DNA of 59,207 nt from assembly GCA_025357055.1 (NCBI GenBank), contig JANXPZ010000130.1:1-59207 (forward strand). Direction: 5' to 3'. Below, one piece after another: positions 29,019 through 37,241 of the stretch (within the stretch, counting starts at the first letter, position 1; the number at the start of each line of letters is the position of its first letter). Below the pieces are notes generated by a model. That model worked only from the letters and a program-made list of their open reading frames with translations. It ran no database searches and was not told the DNA's origin. Origin of the DNA: Candidatus Eiseniibacteriota bacterium (GTDB lineage Bacteria; Eisenbacteria; RBG-16-71-46). The translations under genes and the position numbers were made by a program.

Positions 29019-31007
29019 ATGCTGCTGATCCTCGCCGGCCTGGGGCTGCTCGTGCTCGGCGCCATCGCCTCCCTGATGGCCGCACGCTCGCCGCGCCGGG
29101 CCACGCTCCTGGGCGTGGGCGGCACCATCGCCGGCTGCGCCTGCGCCCTGGTCCCGGTCGTGCGCGTCCTGCTCGGCCACGCCCCCGAGAGCCTGCGGCT
29201 GCCCTGGAGCGTCCCCTTCGGTGTCTTCGCACTTGGCCTGGACGGGCTCTCGGGCTTCTTCCTGCTGCCCATCCTCGCGCTCTCGGCGCTCGCCGCGCTC
29301 TACGGGAGCGAATATCTCGGCGCCTTCCGCGGGCGCGTGGTCCCCGCGCGGGCCTGGCCCTTCTTCGCGCTGCTCGTCGCGGCCATGGCGCTGGTGGTGC
29401 TGGCGCGCAACGGCGTGCTGTTCCTGGTGGCGTGGGAGATCATGTCGCTGGCGGCCTACTTCCTGGTGGTGCTCGAGGACGAGACCCCGGCGGTGCGCTC
29501 CGCGGGCTGGACGTATCTCGTCGCCACGCACCTGGGCACGGCCTTCCTGATCGTGATGTTCGTGGTGCTGGGACATGAGGCGGGCTCGCTCGACTTCGAG
29601 CGCTTCGGCGCCGCCCTGCCGCTCGCCGCCCCGCTGGCCGGCCTGGTCTTCGTCCTCGCGATGATCGGCTTCGGCACCAAGGCCGGCTTCATGCCCCTGC
29701 ACGTCTGGCTGCCCGAGGCGCATCCGGCCGCACCCAGCCACGTCTCCGCCGTGATGTCGGGGGTGATGATCAAGCTCGGCATCTACGGCCTGCTGCGCAC
29801 GCTCACGTTCCTGGGCCCGCCGCCGGCCTGGTGGGGCTGGACGCTGGTGGCCGTCGGACTGACCTCGGGCGTGCTCGGCGTGCTCTTCGCCCTGGCCCAG
29901 CACGACCTCAAGCGGCTGCTGGCCTACTGCAGTGTCGAGAACATCGGGATCATCGCCCTGGGGATCGGCGGGGGTCTGCTCGGCGTGCACCACGGGTCGG
30001 CGGCGCTGGCCGTGCTGGGCTTCGCCGGGGCGCTGCTGCACGTCGTGAACCACGCCCTGTTCAAGGGCCTGCTCTTCCTCGGCGCGGGCGCGGTCGTGCA
30101 CGCCACCGGCACGCGCGAGATGGACCAGCTCGGCGGACTCCTGAAGCGCATGCCGTGGACCGGCTCGCTGTTCGTGGTCGGAGCCGCGGCGATCTGCGGC
30201 CTGCCGCCGCTCAACGGCTTCGCCAGCGAGTTCCTCGTGTTCCTCGGGGCGTACCAGGGCGTGCTGCACCCCGCGGCGGCGGTGGCGGGGCCCGCGCTCG
30301 CCGTGCTGGCCGGGCTCGCGCTCATCGGTGGCCTGGCGGCGGCGTGCTTCGCCAAGGTCATCGGCGTTGTGTTCCTGGGCGAGGCCCGCAGCGGGCACGT
30401 CGCGCAGGCGCACGACCCGGGCACGGCGATGACGCTGCCCATGGTGGTGCTGGCGTCGGGCTGCGTGCTGGTGGGCCTCGCGCCCGTCCTGCTGGTGGGG
30501 CGCATGGGCGGCGCGCTCGAGCCGCTGACGCGGCTGCCGGCGGTGGCGATCGAGCTGGCGCTGGCGCCCGCGTTGCTGCCGCTCCAGTGGATCACGCTCG
30601 CGGCGGCCGTGCTGCTCGCCCTGGTCGGGACGCTCTCGATCTGGCGGCGCCGGCGCCTCGCCGGCCGGCCGGTGCGCGAGGCGCTCACCTGGGATTGCGG
30701 TTACGCCCGGCCCACGCCGCGCATGCAATACACCGGCTCGTCTTTCGTGCGGCCGCTCACGCGGCTCTTCGGCGGGTTCCTGCGCACGCGCACCACGCGG
30801 GTCGCGCCCGTCGGTCCCTTCCCCGGGCCGGCGGCGCTCGCCACCGCGACGCCGGACGTCTTCCGCGACGCGCTCTTCCGCCCCGCGTTCCGCATGGCCT
30901 CCGGGACGCTGGCGAAGCTGCGCTGGCTGCAGCACGGGCGGGTGCAGCTCTACGTCCTCTACATCCTGCTCACGCTGGTCGTGCTGCTGGTGTGGAAGCT
31001 GAGATGA
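29019..31007 (+). CDS. HyfB-like proton-conducting membrane subunit (complex I / hydrogenase 4 family)
   Basis: A 662-residue polytopic membrane protein of the NuoL/HyfB antiporter-like family. Conserved residues for ion transfer lie in VAWEIMSLAAYFLV (Glu), FGTKAGFMPLHVWLPEAHPAAP (Lys), FALAQHDLKRLLAYCSVENIGII and NHALFKGLLFLGAGAV. The C-terminus carries the HyfB-type extension with WDCGYARPTPRMQYTGSSF. First gene of the membrane complex operon; it overlaps the next gene by 4 nt. It would translocate protons or sodium using energy from the peripheral subunits encoded downstream. Confidence 0.9.
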   Translation: MLLILAGLGLLVLGAIASLMAARSPRRATLLGVGGTIAGCACALVPVVRVLLGHAPESLRLPWSVPFGVFALGLDGLSGFFLLPILALSALAALYGSEYLGAFRGRVVPARAWPFFALLVAAMALVVLARNGVLFLVAWEIMSLAAYFLVVLEDETPAVRSAGWTYLVATHLGTAFLIVMFVVLGHEAGSLDFERFGAALPLAAPLAGLVFVLAMIGFGTKAGFMPLHVWLPEAHPAAPSHVSAVMSGVMIKLGIYGLLRTLTFLGPPPAWWGWTLVAVGLTSGVLGVLFALAQHDLKRLLAYCSVENIGIIALGIGGGLLGVHHGSAALAVLGFAGALLHVVNHALFKGLLFLGAGAVVHATGTREMDQLGGLLKRMPWTGSLFVVGAAAICGLPPLNGFASEFLVFLGAYQGVLHPAAAVAGPALAVLAGLALIGGLAAACFAKVIGVVFLGEARSGHVAQAHDPGTAMTLPMVVLASGCVLVGLAPVLLVGRMGGALEPLTRLPAVAIELALAPALLPLQWITLAAAVLLALVGTLSIWRRRRLAGRPVREALTWDCGYARPTPRMQYTGSSFVRPLTRLFGGFLRTRTTRVAPVGPFPGPAALATATPDVFRDALFRPAFRMASGTLAKLRWLQHGRVQLYVLYILLTLVVLLVWKLR

Positions 31008-31927
31008 CCGCGCTCGCCGCGCTGCCGCCGCTCTGCGCGCTGGTGCTCGCGCCCCTGCTGCCCGGGATCATCACCCGCACGCGCTGCTGGCTCACCGGGC
31101 GCCGGGGCCCGCCGCTGCTGCAGACTTACACGGACATCGGCAAGCTGCTGGCGAAGGGCGCAGTCTACAGCCGCACCACCACCGCGGTGTTCCGCGCCGG
31201 CCCGCTGGTGGGCCTCGCCGCGGTCGTGACGGCCGCGGCGATGGTGCCCTTCGGCACCGCGGCCGCGCCGCTGGCGTTCCCCGGCGACCTCATCCTGCTC
31301 TGCGGCCTGCTGGCGCTGATGCGCTTCGCCACCGTGCTCGCCGCGCTCGACACCGGCTCGGCCTTCGAGGGCATGGGCGCCAGCCGCGAGGTGCAGTTCG
31401 CCGCCCTCGCCGAGCCCGCGCTGGTGCTGGCGCTGGCGGTGGTCGTGCGCAGCACCGGGAACCTGTCCCTCAGCGGCGCCTTCGGCGCGCTGACGTCCGC
31501 CGCCTGGGCGAGCGAGGGCGCGGCCCTGGTGCTGGTGCTCGGCACGCTGTTCGTGGTCTACCTGACCGAGAACGCCCGCGTGCCGGTGGACGACCCGGGC
31601 ACGCACCTCGAACTGACCATGATCCACGAGGTCATGGTGCTCGACCACGGCGGGCCCGACCTCGGGCTCATCCACTACGCCGCCGCGCTCAAGCTGTGGG
31701 TGCTGGGCGCGCTGCTGGTCGGCGTCGCGCTGCCGGTGCAGGACCTCATGCCCTGGGCGGGGCTGCTCGTCGCGCTCGCGGGGATGCTCGTGCTGGCGGT
31801 GCTGGTCGGTGTGGTGGAGACGGTGATGGCGCGGCTGAAGCTGCTGCGCGTGCCGCAACTGCTGGTCGGCGCGACCGCGCTCGCGGTGCTGGCGGTGGTG
31901 CTGGTGATGCGGGGCCGGGTCGGATGA
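31004..31927 (+). CDS. HyfC-like membrane subunit (NuoH/respiratory complex I subunit 1 family)
   Basis: A 307-residue membrane protein, homologue of NuoH/HyfC that anchors the peripheral arm to the membrane. Typical blocks: LLQTYTDIGKLLAKGAVYS, FEGMGASREVQFAALAEPAL, TENARVPVDDPGTHLELTMIHEVMVLDHGGPDL. ATG overlaps the previous stop (ATGA). The acidic loop residues of the family are present. Length agrees with E. coli HyfC. Confidence 0.92.
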   Translation: MTALAALPPLCALVLAPLLPGIITRTRCWLTGRRGPPLLQTYTDIGKLLAKGAVYSRTTTAVFRAGPLVGLAAVVTAAAMVPFGTAAAPLAFPGDLILLCGLLALMRFATVLAALDTGSAFEGMGASREVQFAALAEPALVLALAVVVRSTGNLSLSGAFGALTSAAWASEGAALVLVLGTLFVVYLTENARVPVDDPGTHLELTMIHEVMVLDHGGPDLGLIHYAAALKLWVLGALLVGVALPVQDLMPWAGLLVALAGMLVLAVLVGVVETVMARLKLLRVPQLLVGATALAVLAVVLVMRGRVG

Positions 31928-32105
31928 ACGAGGGCCGCGGGATGAAGGACTCGGCCGCGTCGGGCCCTGCTCGCGGCCACGGGGCTCGAGGCGGTGGCGT
32001 GCGCCTTCGTCAAGATCGGCATGCTCTGGATGCGCCGGTCGTGAGGTCGCCTGCCATGCACGGGACGCCATCGGGGCCGGGGCTGAGAGCCGACAGGAGC
32101 CACCC

Positions 32106-32783
32106 ATGCAACTGACCCTCCGCGAAGCGACCACCTACCTCGGGGTCAACGAGGACACGGTGCGGCGCTGGATCAAGAGCCGTGGGCTGCCGGCGCACCG
32201 CGTGAACGAGCGGCTCATGCTCAACGCGATCGAGCTCTGGGAGTGGGCGACCGAGAACGGCGTCGCGGTCTCGCGCGACCTGCTCGAGCGGGAGCGCGGC
32301 TCGCCCGAGTCGGTCCCACCGCTCGGCGACATGCTCGAGGCCGGGGGCATCCACCACGACGTCGGCGGCGAGGACCGCTCGGCGGTGCTGCGCGAGGTGG
32401 TGGCGCGCCTGCCGCTGCCGCCCGGCACGGATCGCGCGTTCGTCGAGGCGGTGCTCGAAGCCCGCGAGGCGATGGGCTCGACCGGGATCGGCGCCGGCAT
32501 CGCCATCCCGCACGTGCGCAACCCGCTGCTGCTGGGCGCGGGCGAGCCGCGCGTGATGCTCTGCCTGCTGCGCCACCCGATCGAGTTCGACGCGGTGGAC
32601 GGGCTGCCGGTCTACGCGCTCTTCACCGTGGTCAGCTCCACGGTGCCGGCGCACCTGAAGATCCTCGCGCGGCTGGGCTTCGCGCTCCACGACCCGGAAC
32701 TGCGCGGGCTGCTGCGGGACCGCGCCCCGGCCGCCGACCTCCTGTCGCGCGTGCGCGCGATCGACGCGCCGAAGGGGGGCTGA
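32106..32783 (+). CDS. Excisionase-type HTH fused to a PTS EIIA(Ntr)-like domain
   Basis: A 225-residue fusion. Residues 1-55 form a MerR/excisionase-type DNA-binding domain (LTLREATTYLGVNEDTVRRWIK, then RLMLNAIELWEWA). Residues ~80-220 form a fructose/nitrogen PTS EIIA-like domain whose active-site region GIGAGIAIPHVRNPLL keeps the phospho-accepting His. No PTS EI, HPr or sugar EIIC is nearby. It is inserted between the HyfC-like and HyfE-like genes with its own AGGAG site and is followed 2 nt later by the HyfE-like gene. Inferred role: phosphorylation- or metabolite-dependent control of this operon or complex. Confidence 0.88.
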   Translation: MQLTLREATTYLGVNEDTVRRWIKSRGLPAHRVNERLMLNAIELWEWATENGVAVSRDLLERERGSPESVPPLGDMLEAGGIHHDVGGEDRSAVLREVVARLPLPPGTDRAFVEAVLEAREAMGSTGIGAGIAIPHVRNPLLLGAGEPRVMLCLLRHPIEFDAVDGLPVYALFTVVSSTVPAHLKILARLGFALHDPELRGLLRDRAPAADLLSRVRAIDAPKGG

Positions 32784-32785
32784 GC

Positions 32786-33427
32786 ATGGAACGGCTCGGC
32801 GACGCGCTCCTGCTGCTGGTGCTGCTCACGGACCTCGCGCTGCTGGTCACCGACCGGCTGAGCGGCTCCATCCGGCTGGTCGCGCTCCAGGGCGTGCTGC
32901 TCGGGCTGGCGCCGCTCACCCTGGCGCACGGCGCCTCGCTCCACCTGGCCGCCATCGTGGCCGGGACGATCGCCATCAAGGCGGTGGTGCTGCCGCGCAT
33001 CCTGCTGTGGGCGATCCGTGAGGCGGAGGTGCGGCACGAGCGCCAGCCCTCGATCGGCCATCTGCCCTCGCTGCTGCTGGGGCTGGCGGTCACGGGCATC
33101 GCCTTCCTCGTCGCGGCCCGCCTGCCGGCGCTGCCGGGGAACTCGCTGCCGCTGCTGATCCCGGTCGCGCTGTCCACGCTGATGATCGGCTTCCTGCTGC
33201 TCACCAGCCGGCGCAAGGCGCTCTCGCAGGTGCTGGGCTACCTGGTGCTCGAGAACGGGATCTACCTCTTCGGGCTCACGCTGGCCGACCGCCTGCCGCT
33301 GCTGGTCGAGATGGGCGTGCTGCTGGACGTGTTCGTGGGCGCGTTGATCATGGGTCTCGTGGTCTTCCAGATCCAGCGCGAGCTCGAGACGCTCGACTCG
33401 CGCGAACTGTCGCAGCTCACCGACTGA
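32786..33427 (+). CDS. HyfE-like membrane subunit
   Basis: A 213-residue membrane protein of the HyfE family (related to NuoK in its C-terminal part). Helices include IAIKAVVLPRILLWAI, STLMIGFLLL and the conserved stretch QVLGYLVLENGIYLFGLTL, followed by VEMGVLLDVFVGALIMGLV. The ATG at 32786 follows GGGGGG. It overlaps the next gene by 1 nt (TGATG). Part of the Hyf/Ehr-like membrane arm. Confidence 0.9.
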   Translation: MERLGDALLLLVLLTDLALLVTDRLSGSIRLVALQGVLLGLAPLTLAHGASLHLAAIVAGTIAIKAVVLPRILLWAIREAEVRHERQPSIGHLPSLLLGLAVTGIAFLVAARLPALPGNSLPLLIPVALSTLMIGFLLLTSRRKALSQVLGYLVLENGIYLFGLTLADRLPLLVEMGVLLDVFVGALIMGLVVFQIQRELETLDSRELSQLTD

Positions 33428-34869
33428 TGCTCCTGCCCGCGCTGGTCCTGGTCCCGCTGCTCGGCGCGCTCGCCGCGTACCTCGACCGCTCGACCGCACG
33501 GCGCTCGCTCTGGATCGTCGTCTGCGCCGTGCTCCACTTCGGCCTGGTGGCGCTGGCCTGGTGCCTGCGGCCGGCGCCCGCGGGCCCCGGCTGGCTGGCG
33601 TTCGATCCGCTCGGCGGGCTGGTGCTCACGCTCACGAGTGTCGTGTTCCTCGCGGTCGCGCTCTACTCGGTGGGCTACCAGCGCCACGAGCGGCTGCGCG
33701 GGGGGCGGGCGTACGCGAGCTGCCTGCTCGCCTTCCTGGCCGCCGCGACGGTGATCACGCTGACCCGGCACTTCGGGCTGCTCTGGGTGGCGATGGAAGC
33801 CACCACGCTCGCGACCGCGCCGCTCATCTACGATCCCGCGGACCGTCGCTCGCTCGAGGCGGTCTGGAAGTACCTGGTGGTCTGCTCCGTGGGCATCGCG
33901 GTCGCGCTGCTCGGCATCTTCTTCCTCGCCACCGCGCAGATCGCGGGGGGTGCCGCCACCGGGCGCCCGCTCCTGCTGGAGGACCTGCTGGCCGCGGGCC
34001 CGCTCCTGCACCCGGCCTGGCTGCGGGGCTCGTTCGTCTTCGTGCTCATCGGCTTCGGCACCAAGATGGGCCTGGCCCCGATGCACACCTGGCTGCCCGA
34101 CGCGCACGGCGAGGCGCCCTCGCCGATCTCGGCGCTGCTCTCGGGGGCGCTGCTGAACCTGGCGTTCCTGGCGATCCTGCGGGAGCTGGCGGTGCTGCGG
34201 GCGGCGGGCCAGGGTGACTTCGCGGGACCGCTGCTGGTGGGCTTCGGACTGTTCTCCGTCGCGGTGGCGGCCGCGTTCCTGTTCGGGCAGGGCAACTACA
34301 AGCGCATGCTGGCCTACTCGAGCGTGGAGCACATGGGGATCCTCGCGGTGGGCGCGGGGCTCGCCGGGGTCGCGACCTACGGCGCGTTGCTGCACGTGCT
34401 GAGCGCCTCGCTCGCCAAGGCGTTGCTCTTCCTGGTCGCGGGCAACGTGTGGCAGGCCACCGGCACCAAGCGCACGCGCGAGGTCACGGGCCTGGCGCGC
34501 CGGCTGCCGGTGAGCGCCGCACTGCTGGTCGCGGGGTTCCTGGCCATCAGCGGCTCGCCGCCCTTCGGCCCGTTCCTGAGCGAGTTCACCCTGCTCACGG
34601 GCGCGGTGCGCTCGGGTGCCACCGGCACGGTCGTGGCGCTGCTGACGCTGCAGGCGCTGATCTTCATCTCGATGGGCTCGGCCGTGCTCGGCATGGTGCT
34701 GGGGCGCCCGGCCGCGGGGACCACGCCCGCGCCGCGTGAGAGCCTCTGGCTGGTCGCGCCGCCGGCGGCGCTGCTCGCGCTCGTGCTGCTGCTGGGCGTC
34801 TGGCTCCCGGAGGGCCTGCGGCAGGCGCTGGCCGCGGCCGCCGTGGGGATCGGGGGCACGGCGCCATGA
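33427..34869 (+). CDS. HyfF-like proton-conducting membrane subunit (NuoM/L family)
   Basis: A 480-residue antiporter-like subunit, the second in this operon. Key segments: FGLLWVAMEATTLATAPLIY (Glu), GFGTKMGLAPMHTWLPDAHGEAPSP (Lys), FLFGQGNYKRMLAYSSVEHMGIL, LAKALLFLVAGNVWQATG and ISGSPPFGPFLSEFTLL. It would supply a second ion pathway. Slightly shorter than E. coli HyfF. Coupled to neighbours by 1-nt and 4-nt overlaps. Confidence 0.92.
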   Translation: MLLPALVLVPLLGALAAYLDRSTARRSLWIVVCAVLHFGLVALAWCLRPAPAGPGWLAFDPLGGLVLTLTSVVFLAVALYSVGYQRHERLRGGRAYASCLLAFLAAATVITLTRHFGLLWVAMEATTLATAPLIYDPADRRSLEAVWKYLVVCSVGIAVALLGIFFLATAQIAGGAATGRPLLLEDLLAAGPLLHPAWLRGSFVFVLIGFGTKMGLAPMHTWLPDAHGEAPSPISALLSGALLNLAFLAILRELAVLRAAGQGDFAGPLLVGFGLFSVAVAAAFLFGQGNYKRMLAYSSVEHMGILAVGAGLAGVATYGALLHVLSASLAKALLFLVAGNVWQATGTKRTREVTGLARRLPVSAALLVAGFLAISGSPPFGPFLSEFTLLTGAVRSGATGTVVALLTLQALIFISMGSAVLGMVLGRPAAGTTPAPRESLWLVAPPAALLALVLLLGVWLPEGLRQALAAAAVGIGGTAP

Positions 34870-36380
34870 GACTTCCCGGGCCCGAGGGCTTCCGCAACCG
34901 GCGCAGCATCCCGTGGGCGGAGGTGCCGTGCCGCGAGGTGGAGGAGTTCCGCGCCGAGGTCGCGGGCGCGATCGCCGAAGGGGCGCGGCTGGTCTCGTTC
35001 TTCGGCATGCCCGAGGACGACGCGCGCACGCGCCTGGTCGCCGTGCTCGCCGACGACGATCGGGCGACGCTCGGGGTGAGCAGCGCGGTGGTCGGTGCGG
35101 GCTATCCCGCGCTGACGCCCGAATGCCCGCAGGCCCACCTCTTCGAGCGTGAGATCGCCGAGCAGTGCGGCGTCATGCCCGAGGGACACCCGTGGCTCAA
35201 GCCGGTGCGCCGCCACCCGCCCGACCACCTGCCGTCCGCGCGGCGCGCGGCGGAGGCGGATCGCGAGGCCTACCCGTTCTTCCAGGTGACGGGGGAGGAG
35301 GTGCACGAGGTGGCGGTGGGGCCGGTGCACGCGGGCATCATCGAGCCCGGGCACTTCCGCTTCCAGGCCCACGGCGAGGACGTGCTGTTCCTCGAGATCG
35401 TGCTGGGCTACCAGCACCGCGGGGTCGAGCGCCTGCTCGAGACGCTGCCGCCCGCGCAGGCCATGCTGGTCGCGGAGTCCATCGCCGGCGACACGGCGAT
35501 CGGCCACGCCGAGGCGTTCTGCGGCGCGTTCGAGGCGCTGTCGCGCTGCCGCAAGCCGCCGCGGTCGCAGTCGGTGCGCGGTTGCGCGCTGGAGCTCGAG
35601 CGGCTGGCGAACCACATCGGTGACCTGGGCGCGCTCGCCGGCGACGTGGCCTTCACCCCGACGGCCGCGATCTGCGGGCGCGTGCGCGGCGACGTGCTCA
35701 ACCTGCTGCTGGCGCTCTCGGGCAACCGCTTCGGGCGTGGCCTGGTGCGCCCGGGCGGCGTGGGATTCGATCTGACGGCGGCGCTGGCCGGGGAGCTGCG
35801 CGCGCGCCTCACCGCGATCGCCGCGGAGTTCGAGCAGGCGGCGGGGCTCTTCTTCGGGAGCGAGTCGGTGCAGGGGCGGATCGAGGGCACGGGCGTGGTG
35901 CCGGCCGCGAGCTGCCGGGAGCTGGGCTTCGTCGGCCCCACGGCCCGCGCCTCGGGCGTGGCGCGCGACGTGCGCCAGGACCATCCCTGGGGCCTCTATC
36001 GCTTCGCCCACATCCCCACCGCGATCGAGACCACGGGCGACGTCGCGGGGCGCGCGATGGTGCGCGTGATCGAGGCGCGGCGCTCCTTCGGGTTCCTGCA
36101 GGAGCAGCTGGCGGCGCTGCCGTGGGGCGGCGAGCTGCGCGTCATTCCCGGAGCGCTGGTGCCCGGCGAACTGGTGGTGGCCCTGGCGGAGGGCTGGCGC
36201 GGCGAGATCGCGCACGTCGCCGTGACCGACGAGGGCGGGCGCGTGCGGCGCTGGAAGGTCACGGACCCGTCGTTCCACGACTGGACCGCGCTGGCCGTGG
36301 CGATGGCCGGCACGCCCATCTCGGACTTCCCGCTCTGCAACAAGAGCTTCAACCTGTCGTACGCCGGCCATGACCTGTAG
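34866..36380 (+). CDS. HyfG-like large subunit lacking NiFe ligands (Ehr-type, NuoC-NuoD fusion)
   Basis: A 504-residue fusion of a NuoC-like N-terminus (~1-150) and a NuoD/hydrogenase-large-like C-terminus. Where HycE/HyfG read ERICGICGFAH, this protein reads ESIAGDTAIGH, so both first-motif cysteines are replaced (Ala, Thr). At the C-terminus the DPCxxC motif is replaced by ISDFPLCNKSFNLSYAGHDL, leaving one Cys. The protein therefore cannot hold a normal NiFe centre. This matches the energy-converting-hydrogenase-related (Ehr) class, whose reaction is unknown. The rest of the fold is well preserved (GVERLLETL, LERLANHIGDLGALAGDVAF), so it is not a decaying pseudogene. Confidence 0.9.
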   Translation: MRLPGPEGFRNRRSIPWAEVPCREVEEFRAEVAGAIAEGARLVSFFGMPEDDARTRLVAVLADDDRATLGVSSAVVGAGYPALTPECPQAHLFEREIAEQCGVMPEGHPWLKPVRRHPPDHLPSARRAAEADREAYPFFQVTGEEVHEVAVGPVHAGIIEPGHFRFQAHGEDVLFLEIVLGYQHRGVERLLETLPPAQAMLVAESIAGDTAIGHAEAFCGAFEALSRCRKPPRSQSVRGCALELERLANHIGDLGALAGDVAFTPTAAICGRVRGDVLNLLLALSGNRFGRGLVRPGGVGFDLTAALAGELRARLTAIAAEFEQAAGLFFGSESVQGRIEGTGVVPAASCRELGFVGPTARASGVARDVRQDHPWGLYRFAHIPTAIETTGDVAGRAMVRVIEARRSFGFLQEQLAALPWGGELRVIPGALVPGELVVALAEGWRGEIAHVAVTDEGGRVRRWKVTDPSFHDWTALAVAMAGTPISDFPLCNKSFNLSYAGHDL

Positions 36381-36455
36381 ACGCGGAGGAACTGCGGACG
36401 TCCTGCGTCGCGGGCCGGGAGCGCGAAGGGCGCGGTGTGCGCAGCGGGGGTCGTC

Positions 36456-37229
36456 ATGTTGAAGTACCTGCTCGGCCGGCTGCGCCGGGGCAGCCACACG
36501 CTGCCCTACCCGCGCACGGTCCCCACGCTGCCCGAACGCTACCGCGGCCGGCCGGTGCTCGATCGCACGCTCTGTCCGGACGGTTGCAGGGCCTGTGCGG
36601 CCGCGGCGCCCACCGGCTTCCTGCGGCTGGACGCCGGCGGCGTGCCCGCGCTGGACCTGGGCGCCTGCCGCTTCAGCCCGGAGGAGTCCGCTGCGTGCCC
36701 GGCCAGCGCGATCCGCTTCAGCGGTGAGCACCGCATGGCCACCTCCGCGCGCGAAGCGCTCGTCACACCGACGGGCGAGGTCGAGCTGGCGCACGCGCTG
36801 GAGGCTTCGGCGCGCCGGCTCTTCGGGCGCTCGCTCCGGTTGCGCTCGGTGGTGGCGGGCAGTTGCGGAGGCTGCGAGCCGGACATCGCGGTGCTGGGCA
36901 CCGTGGTCTTCGACCTCGCGCGCTTCGGCATCCAGTTCGTGGCCTCGCCGCGACACGCGGACGGCATCGTCGTCACGGGCGTGGTCAACCCGAACATGCG
37001 CCTGGCGCTCGAGAAGACCTGGCAGGCCGTGCCCGAGCCACGGCTCGTCATCGCGGTGGGCGCCTGCGCCCTCTCGGGCGGGCCGTTCGCGGCGAGCCTG
37101 CAGGGCGGGACGGGCGTGCCGGCGGAACTGCCGGTGGACCTGTGCGTGCCGGGCTGCCCGCCCCATCCGCTCACGCTGCTGGACGGGCTGCTGCGCCTGC
37201 TGGGCAGGCTCGAACGTGGAGAGCGCTGA
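36456..37229 (+). CDS. Ferredoxin-like + NuoB/HycG-like small subunit fusion
   Basis: A 257-residue peripheral subunit. The N-terminal ~100 residues resemble a HycF/NuoI-type 2[4Fe-4S] ferredoxin but with incomplete cysteine sets (LCPDGCRACAAAAP has three of four; GACRFSPEESAACPASAI has two of four). The C-terminal part is NuoB/HycG-like with VAGSCGGCEPDIAVLG, RFGIQFVASPRHADGIVVTG, AVGACALSGG and CVPGCPPHPLTLLDGLL, so the N2-type cluster cysteines are kept. The ATG at 36456 follows GGGGG. It starts 76 nt after the large subunit. Last gene of the complex operon; it ends 12 nt from the convergent udk gene. Confidence 0.88.
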   Translation: MLKYLLGRLRRGSHTLPYPRTVPTLPERYRGRPVLDRTLCPDGCRACAAAAPTGFLRLDAGGVPALDLGACRFSPEESAACPASAIRFSGEHRMATSAREALVTPTGEVELAHALEASARRLFGRSLRLRSVVAGSCGGCEPDIAVLGTVVFDLARFGIQFVASPRHADGIVVTGVVNPNMRLALEKTWQAVPEPRLVIAVGACALSGGPFAASLQGGTGVPAELPVDLCVPGCPPHPLTLLDGLLRLLGRLERGER

Positions 37230-37241
37230 GGCAGCGCCCGC

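Noticed and set aside
31924-32115. Small ORF beginning with the ATG that overlaps the HyfC-like stop codon
   Set aside because: The product is low-complexity (Gly/Arg/Ala-rich) without similarity and overlaps the start of the EIIA-fusion gene.
29019-37229. The cluster as a working formate hydrogenlyase / hydrogenase 4
   Set aside because: The large subunit lacks the NiFe-binding cysteines and no formate dehydrogenase or maturation genes are adjacent, so an Ehr-like complex fits better.
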